A DNA stretch of 64,000 bases from Streptomyces sp. DvalAA-43 (GCF_900091725.1 NZ_FMBW01000063.1:62001-126000); one strand, 5' to 3'; positions 24,771-34,653 are shown, counted from the stretch's first letter. The notes: generated by a model not told the origin, from the sequence alone. Program-made: numbers and translations.

Positions 24771-26057
24771 TCACGGAGCGAGGAGGTGGCCTGCGGCAAC
24801 CGCTGACGCCACCGTCCCTCCGGCCACCACCGCCGAGGCCGCGAACAGCGGAACCCTTGGAGCCCACGTCCGCAGCGTCCTGGAGCGGGAGACGCGGTCC
24901 AGCAGGGCGTCCCGGCCACGCAGCACGATCAGGCCGACGCCCGTGAGCGTCAGCGCCATGCCGAGGCCGAAGGCGACGACCATCGCGAGGGCGATGCCGA
25001 CCTTGTCGGTCAGCAGGCCGGTGAGCAGGACGAGGAAGGCAGAGGGTGAGGGGAGCAGGCCGCCCGACGCGCCGAGAAGCACGAGGCCTCGCCAGGTGAG
25101 GAGCGACGGGGCATCCGGGATGTGATGGCTGTGCCCGTGACCATGCCCGTGGCCATGCACATGATCGTGGTCATGCCCGTGATCGTGATCGGGCCCGTGA
25201 TGGGCATGGTGGTGGCTTCGGTGGCGCAGATGCCGCCGGAGCAGACTCACCCCCACTCCGGCCACCACCAGCGCCGCGATCAGCTGGAGCCACCCCGTCA
25301 GCGCCGCGATGTCCGGCGTGCTGTTCGCCACCAGCCACCAGCCGACCGCCAGGGCGGCGACCGAGAACGTGTGCATCACTGCGACGATCCCGCCCAGCCA
25401 CACCGCATCGCGCGGCCTGCCCTTGGCGCCCACCAGATACCCGGCGGCCAGCGACTTCCCGTGCCCCGGCGCGCAGGCGTGCAGCGCACCCACGGCCGCG
25501 GCCACGAGCAGAGCCAGCGGGAGGGCCGCGCCGTGGTCGAGCAGTGAGGTCAGGTCGGTTGTCCAGGCCCGCAGGCCCGAAGCGGCCGGTGAGACCACGG
25601 CGGTTCCCGCCGCCGCCGGTTTCAGGGTCAGCGTCCGCGTCGGCTCCTGTGCCGTGTGCAGCCCGCCGGAGCCCGTGTCCGTCACCGACAGGGTCCGGTA
25701 CGCCGGGTCGACGTCCGTCAGCGCCGTGACCGTCAGTTCGATGCGGTCCACCGGTCGCGGGCACACGAAGTGGAGCTTCACGCCGTCCGCCCGGTTCACC
25801 CGGCAGGGGCGGCCGTCCTGGCGTACGACGATGTGCGAGCGCAGATAGCCCGTCTCGTCACCGCCGGACTCGTTCTTCAGGACGGCGATGTCGTCCCGCT
25901 GCGCGGACCAGGTCGCGTCGACGGCGGCGCCCGCCGCCTCGATCTTCACGACGGGAGGGGTGCCGAAGGGGTGCGCCTGCGCCGTCCCCGCGCTGCCCAG
26001 GAGCAGCGCGAGGACGGCAGCCAGCAGGAGCAGCACCCCGCTGCGAGGTGATCGCAC
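24771..26057 (-). CDS. Nickel/cobalt transporter (NicO/RcnA-like) with His-rich loop
   Basis: A 428-aa membrane protein. It has a signal-like N-terminus ending AQAHPFG, an extracytosolic region of about 130 residues, then six helices. The NicO signature HACAPGHGKSLAAGYLVG is at about residue 195, and a second helix pair has LGASGGLLPSPSAFLVLL. Between them lies a cytosolic loop with many alternating His (HHAHHGPDHDHGHDHDH and more), typical of metal sensing or buffering. It starts with GTG 15 bases after the stop of the large phosphatase/PQQ gene, so the two are an operon. It may import or export Ni/Co. Confidence 0.9.
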   Translation of the reverse strand: MRSPRSGVLLLLAAVLALLLGSAGTAQAHPFGTPPVVKIEAAGAAVDATWSAQRDDIAVLKNESGGDETGYLRSHIVVRQDGRPCRVNRADGVKLHFVCPRPVDRIELTVTALTDVDPAYRTLSVTDTGSGGLHTAQEPTRTLTLKPAAAGTAVVSPAASGLRAWTTDLTSLLDHGAALPLALLVAAAVGALHACAPGHGKSLAAGYLVGAKGRPRDAVWLGGIVAVMHTFSVAALAVGWWLVANSTPDIAALTGWLQLIAALVVAGVGVSLLRRHLRHRSHHHAHHGPDHDHGHDHDHVHGHGHGHGHSHHIPDAPSLLTWRGLVLLGASGGLLPSPSAFLVLLTGLLTDKVGIALAMVVAFGLGMALTLTGVGLIVLRGRDALLDRVSRSRTLRTWAPRVPLFAASAVVAGGTVASAVAAGHLLAP

Positions 26058-26072
26058 GGTGGTGCTTCCCTT

Positions 26073-29000
26073 CTACTTCCGGCGTGCGGCGAGCGCGTGG
26101 ACCGTGCCGTCGTCCGTGAGGGCGAAGACCCAGTCACCGCTCACGGAGAGGGCCGAGGCCACTCCCGCGCCGAGGTTGTACGAGGCGACCTGCGTCCCGT
26201 TCGCCCGGTCCAGGACGAGCAGGCGACCGTCCCACGTTCCGACGTACACATGGGACTTCGTCACCAGCGGGTGCATCGTCGGCGAACCGGCACCGGCCGA
26301 ACAGCCCATGGCGACCCGCCACTTGTCGTCCAGCGGGCTCTCCCCCGCCAGATAGCCGGACTTGGTCTCCCACACCGGCTTCGACGGATCAGTCGCACTC
26401 GTGTCGTACGCGCGTACGACGCCGTCCCGGCCCGCGACATAGGCGATGTCGCCCCGGACGGCCGGACTGGTGAGCGGAGCGCGCCCCGGCTCACAGGTGC
26501 TGCCGCCGCCCAGCTCGGACTCCCAGGTCACCGCGCCCGTCTTCGGGTCGTGTCCGCGGATGCCGGACGCCGTGAACGTCACCAGCTTCGCCTCGCCCGT
26601 GGCCGGGTCGGTCAGGGCGGGCGAGGAGTGGCTGTCGATGTCGCCCGCGGTGTCCTTCACCCACAGCTGGGTGCAGGTCGCCAGGTCCATGCCGATGATG
26701 GTGTTGCTCGACATGGAGTGCAGGTAGGCGGTGTTGGAGCCGGGCTCGCGGATCACCGTGCTGTGGGCCTGGCCCCAGGAGAACGCGGCGTCGAAGCCGC
26801 CGGGCAGCGTCCCGCCGGTCGCGGCGTCCCGGCAGCGGACCGTGTAGGCGTCCTGGTAGACGGCGACCGAGCGGCTCTCCGCGCCCGCCAGCGCGAAGAC
26901 ACTGACGGGTCCGCCCGCGCGGCCGTAGCGGCGCACGGTGTCCCCGTGGGTCTCCTGCCGGTCGATCGACTGCCAGACGATGCGGCCGCTCGCCGCGTCC
27001 AGCGCGTAGATCCGGCCGACGCCGGTGGTCAGATAGACCATGGAGCCGTGGAGCGTCGGCGCCGACTCGGCATCACCGTCGAGGTACGTACGCCACAGCT
27101 CACGCCCGGAGGCGATGTCGTAGGCGAGCATCATGCTGTACGGCGAGTCGAAGGCGCGGGACGAGACGATGACCTTGCCGTCCGCGACCACCGAGCCGTT
27201 GAGGTTGAACTGCTCGCCGGTGTGGCGGGCCCACCTGAGGTCGAGCTTCGCGCCGGGCCCGTCGCCGCTCGCTGACCGCCCGGCCTCGTCGCCGCCCTGC
27301 CGCAGCCAGTCCTGCCCGGTCCTGGGCTTCGCGAGCTCGGAGTCGCGCACGATCTCGAAGGTGTTCCTCACGGCGGGGAACCGCTTGCCCCGGGTGTCGT
27401 ACGCGACCGACTCGGCGGTGTACGTGCCGGGCCTCAGCCCGTGCAGCGTGCCGCTCGCCCGTGTCCAGGCCCCGCGTGCGTCGGGGCAGGGCTCCGGCCT
27501 GCCACCGGCCGGGGTGTAGCAGTTCTCGACGCCGGGCCGGGACGCCCCCTTGCCGAAGCGCACGTCCTGAAGCCTCACCAGGTGCCCTCGGCCGTCGCGG
27601 ACGCTGAGTACCGCCTTGGCAGGCGTGCGGCCGTCGTCCTCCGCGTACACCTCGACGGGCACTGCGGCCCTGGCGCCGTGCACACTGCCCTGCGCGGGGC
27701 TGACCAGCGCGGTGTCGTCGTCGATGTCGAACTGCCGGTGGATGCCGGTCACATGGCCGGTGTCCTCGTTACGGCGCGTGCGCGGATCGTCCGTGATCGC
27801 GCTGAAGTCGAGCACCTTGTAGTCGGGGTGGGCACCGTCGATGCCGTACGTGCCCTGGTTGTTGATCTCGACGGACCGTTCGAAGGCGCCGCGCCGGAAC
27901 TCGGCCTGCTGGTTGTGACCGGCGGCGACCATCCGTACGTCGTACTTGGCGAGCTCGTCGATCGTCGGCTGCATGCCGGCGCCCGGTCCCCACTGGGTGA
28001 ACAGGGAGCGGTGAGCGAAGACGAACACCTGCTTGCCGACCGCGTGCCGGGCGAGGTCCCGACGCAGCCACTCCAGCTGCGGCTTCAGCCCGCTCGCGTC
28101 GTAGTTGTCCTCAAGGACGACGATGTGGCGGCCGTTGCGATCGAAGCTGTACCACTCGGGGGCGATATTGCGGCGGTAGTACTCCATGCTGCCGGCGTAT
28201 CCCTCGGAGGTCGCCGTGCCTCCGAAGTCGTGGTTGCCCATCACCGGATAGAAGGGGTGACCGAGCCGCCCCTCCTTGAGGCCCTTGCTGAACAGGTCGT
28301 ACCCGCCCTGGCGGCGCGGCTCGTCGGCGTAGTCCGTGACGGTGAGGTCACCGGTCGCGATCTGCATCGTCGCGCCGTCGACTTCGGACATCGCCTGGAC
28401 CTGGCCGGTCCACTGGGGCAGGGTGCTCCGGGCCTGGGCGTCGGAGGTGTTGCTGACCTCGGGGTCGGAGTTCATGACCCACTTCTCGGTGGGGTTCGAG
28501 GCATTGCGGTCGGGCACGAGCGCGAAGTCGACGTCCTTGCCGCCGGTCTCGGGGACCTTGTGGAAGAACTGCGGGATGTAGTCCTTGCGCAGCGCGGGCG
28601 TGTATCCGTCGGGCGAGACGATGCTGACGAGGTCGGTCTCGCGCCGCTTCGGATCGATCCGCAGGCTGTACGAGCCGTCCGCGCCGGTCGTGGTCCACAC
28701 GGCGCCGTCGGTGACGTCGATGCCGGGTACGGGCTGTTCGCCCCTGTCCCGCTCGCCGTTGCCGTTGCGGTCCTTGAAGACGGTGCCCTCGACGGTGACG
28801 GTGTCGGCCTGATCCGCACGGCCGTCGGCGAAGGCCGCCTGGGGCACGAGGAAGGTCAGCGCGACGGCTCCGGCGGTCGCCAGCTGCCGACGCCGCCGGT
28901 GACGGCGCACTCCGCGGACCAGGGACGGCAGTCGCCGGGCGACGAGCAGCAGTACGGCACCGGCGGCCGTGACGAGCGCGACTGAGAGCCACGGGAACGA

Positions 29001-29438
29001 CGGCAGGGCGTGCGCGCCGCGGACGTCGACGAGCGGGGTGGCGGCGGAGGCGTCGACCGCCGTGCCGTCGAACTCGACGACGACCTGGGTCAGTCCGCCC
29101 TCGGCGATGAGCGGGCCCAGGTCGAGCGAGTCGACGTGGCAGCTCCACGCCAGCTCGATGACGACTCCGCCGGGCACGCCGCCGTTGTCACCGGGCACGC
29201 CCGAGCCGGTGGCCGGGCAGGGGGCCGAGAGCAGCCCGGCCGCCCACGCACCGGCCTGCTCGGGAGCCACGACGGCGTTGTGCACGATGAGGCGACCGCT
29301 GGTGACGTTGTCACCGGGCGCGACCACGAGTTCCGCATGCTCGCGCGTGACATGCGCGGACGCGGCCTGGGCGCCGATGCCCAGCACGAGGAACAGCAGC
29401 GCGAGGGAGAGCCCGGCTGTTCTGCATATGTGTTTCAT
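26073..29438 (-). CDS. Large secreted metallophosphatase with PQQ-type beta-propeller
   Basis: A 1121-aa exported protein. Order: signal peptide (residues 1-28, ending ASAHVT); a domain of about 130 residues; a membrane segment (WLSVALVTAAGAVLLLVARR); a second signal-like hydrophobic segment ending AAFADG near residue 210; a prealbumin-like/calcineurin N-terminal domain (GTVFKDRNGNGERDRGEQPV); a metallophosphatase (ATGDLTVTD, VMGNHDFGG, AAGHNQQAEF); then PQQ-like propeller repeats (GRELWRTYLDG, GRIVWQSID, GAVTWESELG) to the end. The two signal-like segments suggest an old fusion of a membrane-anchored protein with a secreted phosphatase. It is coupled by 15 bases to the Ni/Co transporter gene. 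Confidence 0.9.
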   Translation of the reverse strand: MKHICRTAGLSLALLFLVLGIGAQAASAHVTREHAELVVAPGDNVTSGRLIVHNAVVAPEQAGAWAAGLLSAPCPATGSGVPGDNGGVPGGVVIELAWSCHVDSLDLGPLIAEGGLTQVVVEFDGTAVDASAATPLVDVRGAHALPSFPWLSVALVTAAGAVLLLVARRLPSLVRGVRRHRRRRQLATAGAVALTFLVPQAAFADGRADQADTVTVEGTVFKDRNGNGERDRGEQPVPGIDVTDGAVWTTTGADGSYSLRIDPKRRETDLVSIVSPDGYTPALRKDYIPQFFHKVPETGGKDVDFALVPDRNASNPTEKWVMNSDPEVSNTSDAQARSTLPQWTGQVQAMSEVDGATMQIATGDLTVTDYADEPRRQGGYDLFSKGLKEGRLGHPFYPVMGNHDFGGTATSEGYAGSMEYYRRNIAPEWYSFDRNGRHIVVLEDNYDASGLKPQLEWLRRDLARHAVGKQVFVFAHRSLFTQWGPGAGMQPTIDELAKYDVRMVAAGHNQQAEFRRGAFERSVEINNQGTYGIDGAHPDYKVLDFSAITDDPRTRRNEDTGHVTGIHRQFDIDDDTALVSPAQGSVHGARAAVPVEVYAEDDGRTPAKAVLSVRDGRGHLVRLQDVRFGKGASRPGVENCYTPAGGRPEPCPDARGAWTRASGTLHGLRPGTYTAESVAYDTRGKRFPAVRNTFEIVRDSELAKPRTGQDWLRQGGDEAGRSASGDGPGAKLDLRWARHTGEQFNLNGSVVADGKVIVSSRAFDSPYSMMLAYDIASGRELWRTYLDGDAESAPTLHGSMVYLTTGVGRIYALDAASGRIVWQSIDRQETHGDTVRRYGRAGGPVSVFALAGAESRSVAVYQDAYTVRCRDAATGGTLPGGFDAAFSWGQAHSTVIREPGSNTAYLHSMSSNTIIGMDLATCTQLWVKDTAGDIDSHSSPALTDPATGEAKLVTFTASGIRGHDPKTGAVTWESELGGGSTCEPGRAPLTSPAVRGDIAYVAGRDGVVRAYDTSATDPSKPVWETKSGYLAGESPLDDKWRVAMGCSAGAGSPTMHPLVTKSHVYVGTWDGRLLVLDRANGTQVASYNLGAGVASALSVSGDWVFALTDDGTVHALAARRK

Positions 29439-29683
29439 AAAGCGGACGTTAATGATCCGCTGTTCGGTTACCGGTCGGTCCTGAGCGACTTCACGGAGCC
29501 GCCCGGAAATGTTCAGCGTCCCGTTCATGACCGTTGCGTCACACGGGACGCTCGAGACGTGCCACCAGCGCTTTCAGATCCTCGGCGACAGGGACCTCGA
29601 GAACGGAGAGGCCGACATGGTACGAGGGTCGCCGGGCCGTCGCTGGTCGTGGACGAGCCTCTGCCTGCCGCTCAGGTGTCGAC

Positions 29684-30598
29684 TCAGCGTGCCGCTGCCA
29701 CTGCCGGCTTCGCGAGCGTGCAGCCCGGGGCCGACAGGTTGAGCTTGTTGCCCGTCGTGAAGCAGGCGGGGATGGTGTAGGTCTCCTCGGCGTACCCGGT
29801 TCCCTGATGGATGGTGACGGCTCCCTGCTCGTCCACCTCGCAGGGGTTGTCAAGGGTGCAGCTTTCGCCGTTCTCATTGATGGTGTTGTTGATCGCCGTG
29901 ACCTGCCCGGTCGTCGTATCGATGACCGGGGAACCCGAGGTGCCCCCGATGACCTGGCATTCCGGGGTGTAGCGGACGGCGTCCTTCCACGTCCACTGGC
30001 TCTCCTTCAGGCGGTACGCGAATCCGTCGACGGAGCAGGAGTAGACCTGCTTCCAGTAGCCGGAGACCACGTCGATCGCGTGCCCCTGCACCGGGTGGGC
30101 CGCGGACAGCGTCAGCGGCGCTATCCCCGTGGACTGCTGTATCTGGGCGTAGGTCTTGGTCAGTTGGTAGAGCGTGACGTCCGTGTCGGTCATCGTCGCG
30201 TAGACGACTTTGTTCGCCTTGAGCGTTCCGGCGGTGCCGGCCGAGGCGTTGAGCAGCGTGAAGCTGCGGGTGGAGGACTGGTTGGTGATGACCTGACCTG
30301 CGCTCGGGAGGCCGGTTTCGAGGCAGTGGCCGTTCGTCATGACCAGTCCCGGGTCCGTCGCCTGCGAGTTAGGCATGCGGATCAGGGAACCTGAACAGTT
30401 GCTGAGCGCCACGGTGCCGGCGAAGGAGGAGGCCGTCAGCGAGGCGGGCGTACCGACAGGGTGCACGGCGGCCGTCGCGGCAGTGGGGGTCGCTCCGCTC
30501 ACGCGGTCGGGTGCCGCGGCTGCCGTGCCCGCGGTGACTGTCAGGGCGGCGGCACCGAGGGCGATGGCGGTGAGGGTGGCGAGGAGAGGCTTGCGCAT
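29684..30598 (-). CDS. Secreted trypsin-like serine protease
   Basis: A 304-aa exported peptidase. The signal peptide runs to about residue 29 (TAGTAAAAP). The catalytic triad is visible: His in MTNGHCLE near residue 91, Asp in DTDVTLY, and Ser in GGTSGSPV. Cysteine pairs suggest disulfides. The TNGHC and GGTSGSP contexts are those of the chymotrypsin-fold, glutamyl-endopeptidase-like group; specificity is not evident. A frame extending far upstream belongs to the degraded nucleotidase and was rejected. ATG 30598 gives a normal signal peptide, with no strong ribosome site. Confidence 0.92.
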   Translation of the reverse strand: MRKPLLATLTAIALGAAALTVTAGTAAAAPDRVSGATPTAATAAVHPVGTPASLTASSFAGTVALSNCSGSLIRMPNSQATDPGLVMTNGHCLETGLPSAGQVITNQSSTRSFTLLNASAGTAGTLKANKVVYATMTDTDVTLYQLTKTYAQIQQSTGIAPLTLSAAHPVQGHAIDVVSGYWKQVYSCSVDGFAYRLKESQWTWKDAVRYTPECQVIGGTSGSPVIDTTTGQVTAINNTINENGESCTLDNPCEVDEQGAVTIHQGTGYAEETYTIPACFTTGNKLNLSAPGCTLAKPAVAAAR

Positions 30599-30899
30599 GG
30601 TGAGGGTCGGTCCTCTCGGTTCGGCCCGGGAGCACGGTGGCCCCTGGACGGTGAAGGGTGACCGCATTGTCGGCGTACAGCCAAGTTCTCCGCTACCCCG
30701 CAGCTCCTCCCTGGCTCCTTTCGCCCTCTTGACGGCCGCCGCACCGGGACCGTCCTTGGTCATGGGCACACAGCGGCCGACCGCGCAGGCGCCTTGAGCC
30801 GGCCCCGATGTCCTGAAGCGTGTCGCGGAAGGCTGTGGGCGGGCATTTCTCCTGTATGGGTGGGGTGTCGCGTGCTGGCCCGTCGAAGGGCTGCGGCCG

Positions 30900-30940
30900 C
30901 ACGGAACCGGACCACCGGTCCTCGGTGGTCCGGTTCCGTG
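30900..30940. terminator. Strong hairpin terminator
   Basis: Perfect 18-bp stem: CACGGAACCGGACCACCG (30900-30917) with its complement at 30923-30940, and a five-base loop. It lies 17 bases beyond the stop of the degraded 5'-nucleotidase on the minus strand, so it was probably that gene's terminator, and has survived intact. Confidence 0.9.
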
Positions 30941-30956
30941 GCCGGGGCCCGTGCGG

Positions 30957-31608
30957 TCAATGGGTGACGGAAGTGATGCGGCCCGGTGCCGGGGGAATGG
31001 CCGGGTTGTCGGCGGTCGTGGTCTTGAGGTGGTCGACGAGCGCCTCAAGCTCCGTGACGTCGCCCCCTTGCCGCGTGGTGATCTCGCCGAAGACGGTGAA
31101 GCCGTGCCGCCGTTGGCCAGGAACTCGTTCAGGGCCATCTTGTACGTGGCGTCCCGGTCCACCGGCTTTCCGTCGACCCGTACGGTGTCCGCGAGGAGGC
31201 GGTCGGCACCGGTCCGGCTCATGTCGACGGACCTTGCCTGCGGCGACCTGGGCATCGGTGATGAAGCTGCCCAGCGGTGTCTCGGGCAGGGGCGAGCCAC
31301 GGCCCGGCATGTCTGCCGAGATGTGGCCGACGACCCGGTTCGCCACGTCCTCTGAGCGTGCCTGCCAGGCCTCGATCAGCTTGGCCATGGCCGGCTGCTG
31401 CGGGGTGCCCACCGGAACGGGGCGGAATTCCGCCCCCTACGGTGCTGCGCACCACCTCCCCGGCGGCGTCGAGGTCGAGGCGCGGGTCGGCGAATCGCTC
31501 ATTGCGAGCCGGGACCGGATCGGCCTCACCGCTCACGGCGAATTCCTGGCCTCCGAGCGAGGTCGTCAGCGGTTGAGCGTTTCGTCCGTGGTGCTGATGA
31601 CCATTCAT
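30957..31608 (-). pseudogene. Degraded 5'-nucleotidase C-terminal domain
   Basis: Fragments of one protein appear in sequence order but in three reading frames: RLDLDAAGEVV, then AKLIEAWQARSEDVANRVVGHIS, then TPLGSFITDAQVAAGK, then GADRLLADTVRVDGKPVDRD with TYKMALNEFLANGG, then GFTVFGEITTRQGGDVTELEAL and AIPPAPGRITSV. This is the substrate-binding C-terminal domain of a bacterial 5'-nucleotidase. At least three frameshifts are needed and the metallophosphatase half is missing. The intact terminator downstream marks its former end. Confidence 0.85.
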
Positions 31609-31699
31609 ATTCTGTGCTCGTGGTCCCGGCGAACTCCGTCACGGCGGGCACAGACCGCCTGATATCGGGAGCAGAACACAAATAGAGGAGTGTGAGGGG

Positions 31700-33271
31700 T
31701 TGTTCGATCAGTGCTTTGCGTTTCCGGACGAATTACGTGTGGCGGGGCCGGCCTACCCCGCGCGCGTGGGAATCATCGGCGGCGGTCTGGCCGGTCTGGT
31801 TTCGGCCTATGAACTCCAGCGGCGTGGGGTGGACGCCGTGATCCATGAGCGAGCAGAGCGCCCTGGGGGGCGGGTGCGCACGCATCGGTTCTGGGACGGC
31901 ACCTACGCCGAGGTGGGCGCGATGCGCATTCCAGGAAATCACGAATGTGTACTCCACTACGTGCAGGAGTTCAGGCTGCAGACTCGCCCCTTCATCAACC
32001 TGAATGAAGAGGGGTACTACCATCTGCGCGGGCAGCGGGTGCGATTGGGTCAAGCGCAACAGCTATATCCGGCCTACGGTCTCGATATCACCGAACAGGA
32101 CGGACCGAGATCGTGGTTGGACCGTGTACTGCGCACAGCGTGGGACGCACTCACCCCCGCTCAGCAAATGGGTGTACTGGAGGGCACCTGGCAGGACGCG
32201 GCCCTGGACGAGTTGATGTCGACCTCCTTGTGGCAGTTCGCGCGCCGGCATTTCTCCGAGGACGCCTGGGACCTGCTCGGGCACGCCAGCGGACTGGTGC
32301 ACTACGAGCACGCCTCTCTTCTTGAGGTGCTCGTCGACTACTTCGGTCTCTTCCACGCCGCACCCCTCGAAATCGTCGGCGGGATGGACACGCTGGTCCG
32401 TGAGTTCGTACGGCGCCTGCGACCGGGAACGCTTCGCCTGTCCACGCGCGTCGACGCCGTGCATCTGTTCTCCGACGCGGCACGGATCAGCGGCCAATGT
32501 GTGGGCCGACCCGTCGACGAGTCGTACGATGCCGTGCTGGCCTGCGTCCCGCTGACCACGCTCGACCAGATCACCATCACCCCGGAGCTGCCCCACCGGC
32601 AAGCGCAAGCCGTCCGCGGCCTCACCTATGCGAGCAGCACCAAGACCCTTGTGCACCTCCGTCGGCGAAGCTGGGAGCTCGACGACGGCATCTACGGCGG
32701 CGGGAGTTTCACCGATCTCCCCATTCAGCAGTGCTGGTACCCGTCGGACAACGCCCGCGTCGCCCCCGCTGCCGGCGGGTCCTCACCTCGGCGGCTGATC
32801 GCCCGGAGTACCGAGCTCTCGCACGAGCCAGGGGTACTCACGGGCGCCTATCTCTGGGGCCCGCACGCACGGCGGTTCACCACACTGACGTCGGCGGAGC
32901 GCGACCGGGTCGTGATGCGAAGCCTGGAACAGTTGCATCCGGGCATCTGCGACGACATCGACGACATCCTGCACTGGGACTGGGACAACCAGCCCGGAAT
33001 GAGCGGAGGGTCCTTCGCCTACCTGGCTCCAGGGGAGCACACGAGATACCTCGACGGCCTTGCGACGCCGCACCCGGCGGGCAGTCCCCGTCTCTTCTTC
33101 GCGGGCGAGCACCTCACAGCCGCTCATGCGTGGATGCAAGGTGCCGCCCAGTCCGCGCTCCACGCTGTCGGCCACGTGCTCGATCGTCTGTCCGCGACGG
33201 CGGAAGGGCTGGGCAAGCAGCGCACGCAGCTCGAAGCGGATGACCTCATCAGACAAGGAGCGGCATCATGA
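31700..33271 (+). CDS. Flavin amine oxidase, L-amino-acid oxidase type
   Basis: A 523-aa FAD oxidase. The dinucleotide-binding motif IIGGGLAGLVSAYELQRRG is at residues 16-34, followed by ERPGGRVRTHRFWDG and AEVGAMRIP, the latter typical of bacterial L-amino-acid oxidases (lysine or glutamate oxidase group). The FAD C-terminal motif is LFFAGEHLTAAHAWMQGA. TTG at 31700 is chosen because GAGGAG (31685-31690) lies nine bases upstream. The stop overlaps the next gene's start as ATGA, so the pair is coupled. It should convert an amino acid to the imino or keto acid with H2O2. No signal peptide. Confidence 0.92.
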   Translation: MFDQCFAFPDELRVAGPAYPARVGIIGGGLAGLVSAYELQRRGVDAVIHERAERPGGRVRTHRFWDGTYAEVGAMRIPGNHECVLHYVQEFRLQTRPFINLNEEGYYHLRGQRVRLGQAQQLYPAYGLDITEQDGPRSWLDRVLRTAWDALTPAQQMGVLEGTWQDAALDELMSTSLWQFARRHFSEDAWDLLGHASGLVHYEHASLLEVLVDYFGLFHAAPLEIVGGMDTLVREFVRRLRPGTLRLSTRVDAVHLFSDAARISGQCVGRPVDESYDAVLACVPLTTLDQITITPELPHRQAQAVRGLTYASSTKTLVHLRRRSWELDDGIYGGGSFTDLPIQQCWYPSDNARVAPAAGGSSPRRLIARSTELSHEPGVLTGAYLWGPHARRFTTLTSAERDRVVMRSLEQLHPGICDDIDDILHWDWDNQPGMSGGSFAYLAPGEHTRYLDGLATPHPAGSPRLFFAGEHLTAAHAWMQGAAQSALHAVGHVLDRLSATAEGLGKQRTQLEADDLIRQGAAS

Positions 33272-34653
33272 GTACGCGAGGCGAGGAGAGCGGTCGCAAC
33301 CGTCTCCCTCTGCGCATGTCGGACCTGCACGAAGCGTTTCTCGCTCCTCCAGGCACGCACGAACGCATCGGCCTCGAAGTCGAGGCAGGTGTGCTTGACG
33401 AGACGACCGGTCTCGCCGCTCCTTACGCCGGGCCACACGGCATGGCCGCCCTCCTGCACCAGGTGTCGCGGGAGTGGGGCGGTACACCGCAGTGGGCCGG
33501 AGACGTCCTGACAGGGGTTCACCTTCCGGACGGGACGAAGCTGACGCTCGAACACGGCGGCCAGTTGGAATACTCGTCCCCTCCCGCAGACGACCTTGTC
33601 ACTCTGGTGACGGCCATGCGCGTCGCCATGGAGGCCCTGGCCGCTCTGGCGCAGCAGCACGGGCTGGCCATCGTTCCCGGGGGAAACCTCCCCTTCAATC
33701 GGGTCGACACCGCCACCTGGGTACCCACCGTGCGCGGTGGAGTCATGCGGACGTACTTCGCCGGCCTCGGCCCGGAAGGCGAGGGGGCACCGCACATCAT
33801 GAGGCTGTCGACCTCGACCCAGGCCACACTGGACCATCTTTCCGAGGACGACCTGGCCTCGAAGCTGCGCGTTCAGGTCGCCGCCTCGCCCGTCGTCGCG
33901 GCACTGCTCGTCAACTCACCGCTGTACGCCGGACGCCTCGACGGCGTCCTCTCGCACCGCTGCCGCGACTGGCTCCGCATGGACCCCAGGCGAGTCGGTT
34001 CCCCGGGCCCCGCGCTCCGGACCCCGCTCACGGCGAGGGCCCTCACCGACTGGGCACTGAGCATGCCCATGATCTATCGCCTTGGCCCCGGCGGCTACTG
34101 CCTTGCCGGACCGCAGACATTCGCGGACCATCTCCGCGACGGCTTCGACGACGGCACCGCTCCGCATTGGGAGGACTGGCTCTCCCACCTCGACCAGATC
34201 TACACCACCGTCCGCGTACGTCGGACTCTGGAGACCCGCGCGCCGGACGGCCCGCCGTACCCGCACATTCCCGCAGTGCCGGCCCTGTGGACCGGACTGA
34301 CGTATCACGCGCCTTCGCGCGCGGCTGCCTGGGAGCTTCTCCGGCACTACACGCCCGAGGAGAGCGACGCGGCGCAACAGGCTCTGCCCACGGCCGGACT
34401 GGCCACTCGTCTGGGCGGAGACAGTGTTCGCGACCTGGCCCGTCACCTGCTCGGGCTGGCACGCGCGGGCCTGCGGGCCCGCGTCCACTCCGGGCTCGAA
34501 CAAACCGAAGCGCTCGCCTTCCTCGACCCGCTCGACGAGATCCTGGACACGAACGAGACTTTCGCCGAGCAGACCGCCCGTCGCTGGCAGACGACCTATC
34601 GCCACGACCCCGCCCGCTACATCGCGGCTCATCGGATCCCGCCCGCCACCTGA
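33268..34653 (+). CDS. Glutamate-cysteine ligase family enzyme (plant GCL/EgtA-like)
   Basis: A 461-aa ATP-dependent carboxylate-amine ligase of the GCS2 fold. Visible features are the N-terminal IGLEVEAGVLDETTG (metal-binding Glu), LEHGGQLEYSSPP, an ATP-site region GAPHIMRLSTSTQ, and the C-terminal AEQTARRWQTTY helix. EgtA and plant glutamate-cysteine ligase share this pattern; the substrates here may differ. The ATG overlaps the amine oxidase stop. No ergothioneine genes are nearby, so a role in a specialised gamma-glutamyl or amide product with the oxidase is more likely. That is inference. Confidence 0.88.
   Translation: MSTRGEESGRNRLPLRMSDLHEAFLAPPGTHERIGLEVEAGVLDETTGLAAPYAGPHGMAALLHQVSREWGGTPQWAGDVLTGVHLPDGTKLTLEHGGQLEYSSPPADDLVTLVTAMRVAMEALAALAQQHGLAIVPGGNLPFNRVDTATWVPTVRGGVMRTYFAGLGPEGEGAPHIMRLSTSTQATLDHLSEDDLASKLRVQVAASPVVAALLVNSPLYAGRLDGVLSHRCRDWLRMDPRRVGSPGPALRTPLTARALTDWALSMPMIYRLGPGGYCLAGPQTFADHLRDGFDDGTAPHWEDWLSHLDQIYTTVRVRRTLETRAPDGPPYPHIPAVPALWTGLTYHAPSRAAAWELLRHYTPEESDAAQQALPTAGLATRLGGDSVRDLARHLLGLARAGLRARVHSGLEQTEALAFLDPLDEILDTNETFAEQTARRWQTTYRHDPARYIAAHRIPPAT

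Noticed and set aside
29511..29533. Two GTTCA-type 11-mers resembling a PHO box upstream of the large phosphatase gene
   Set aside because: Orientation is opposite to the gene and the match to the PhoP consensus is poor.
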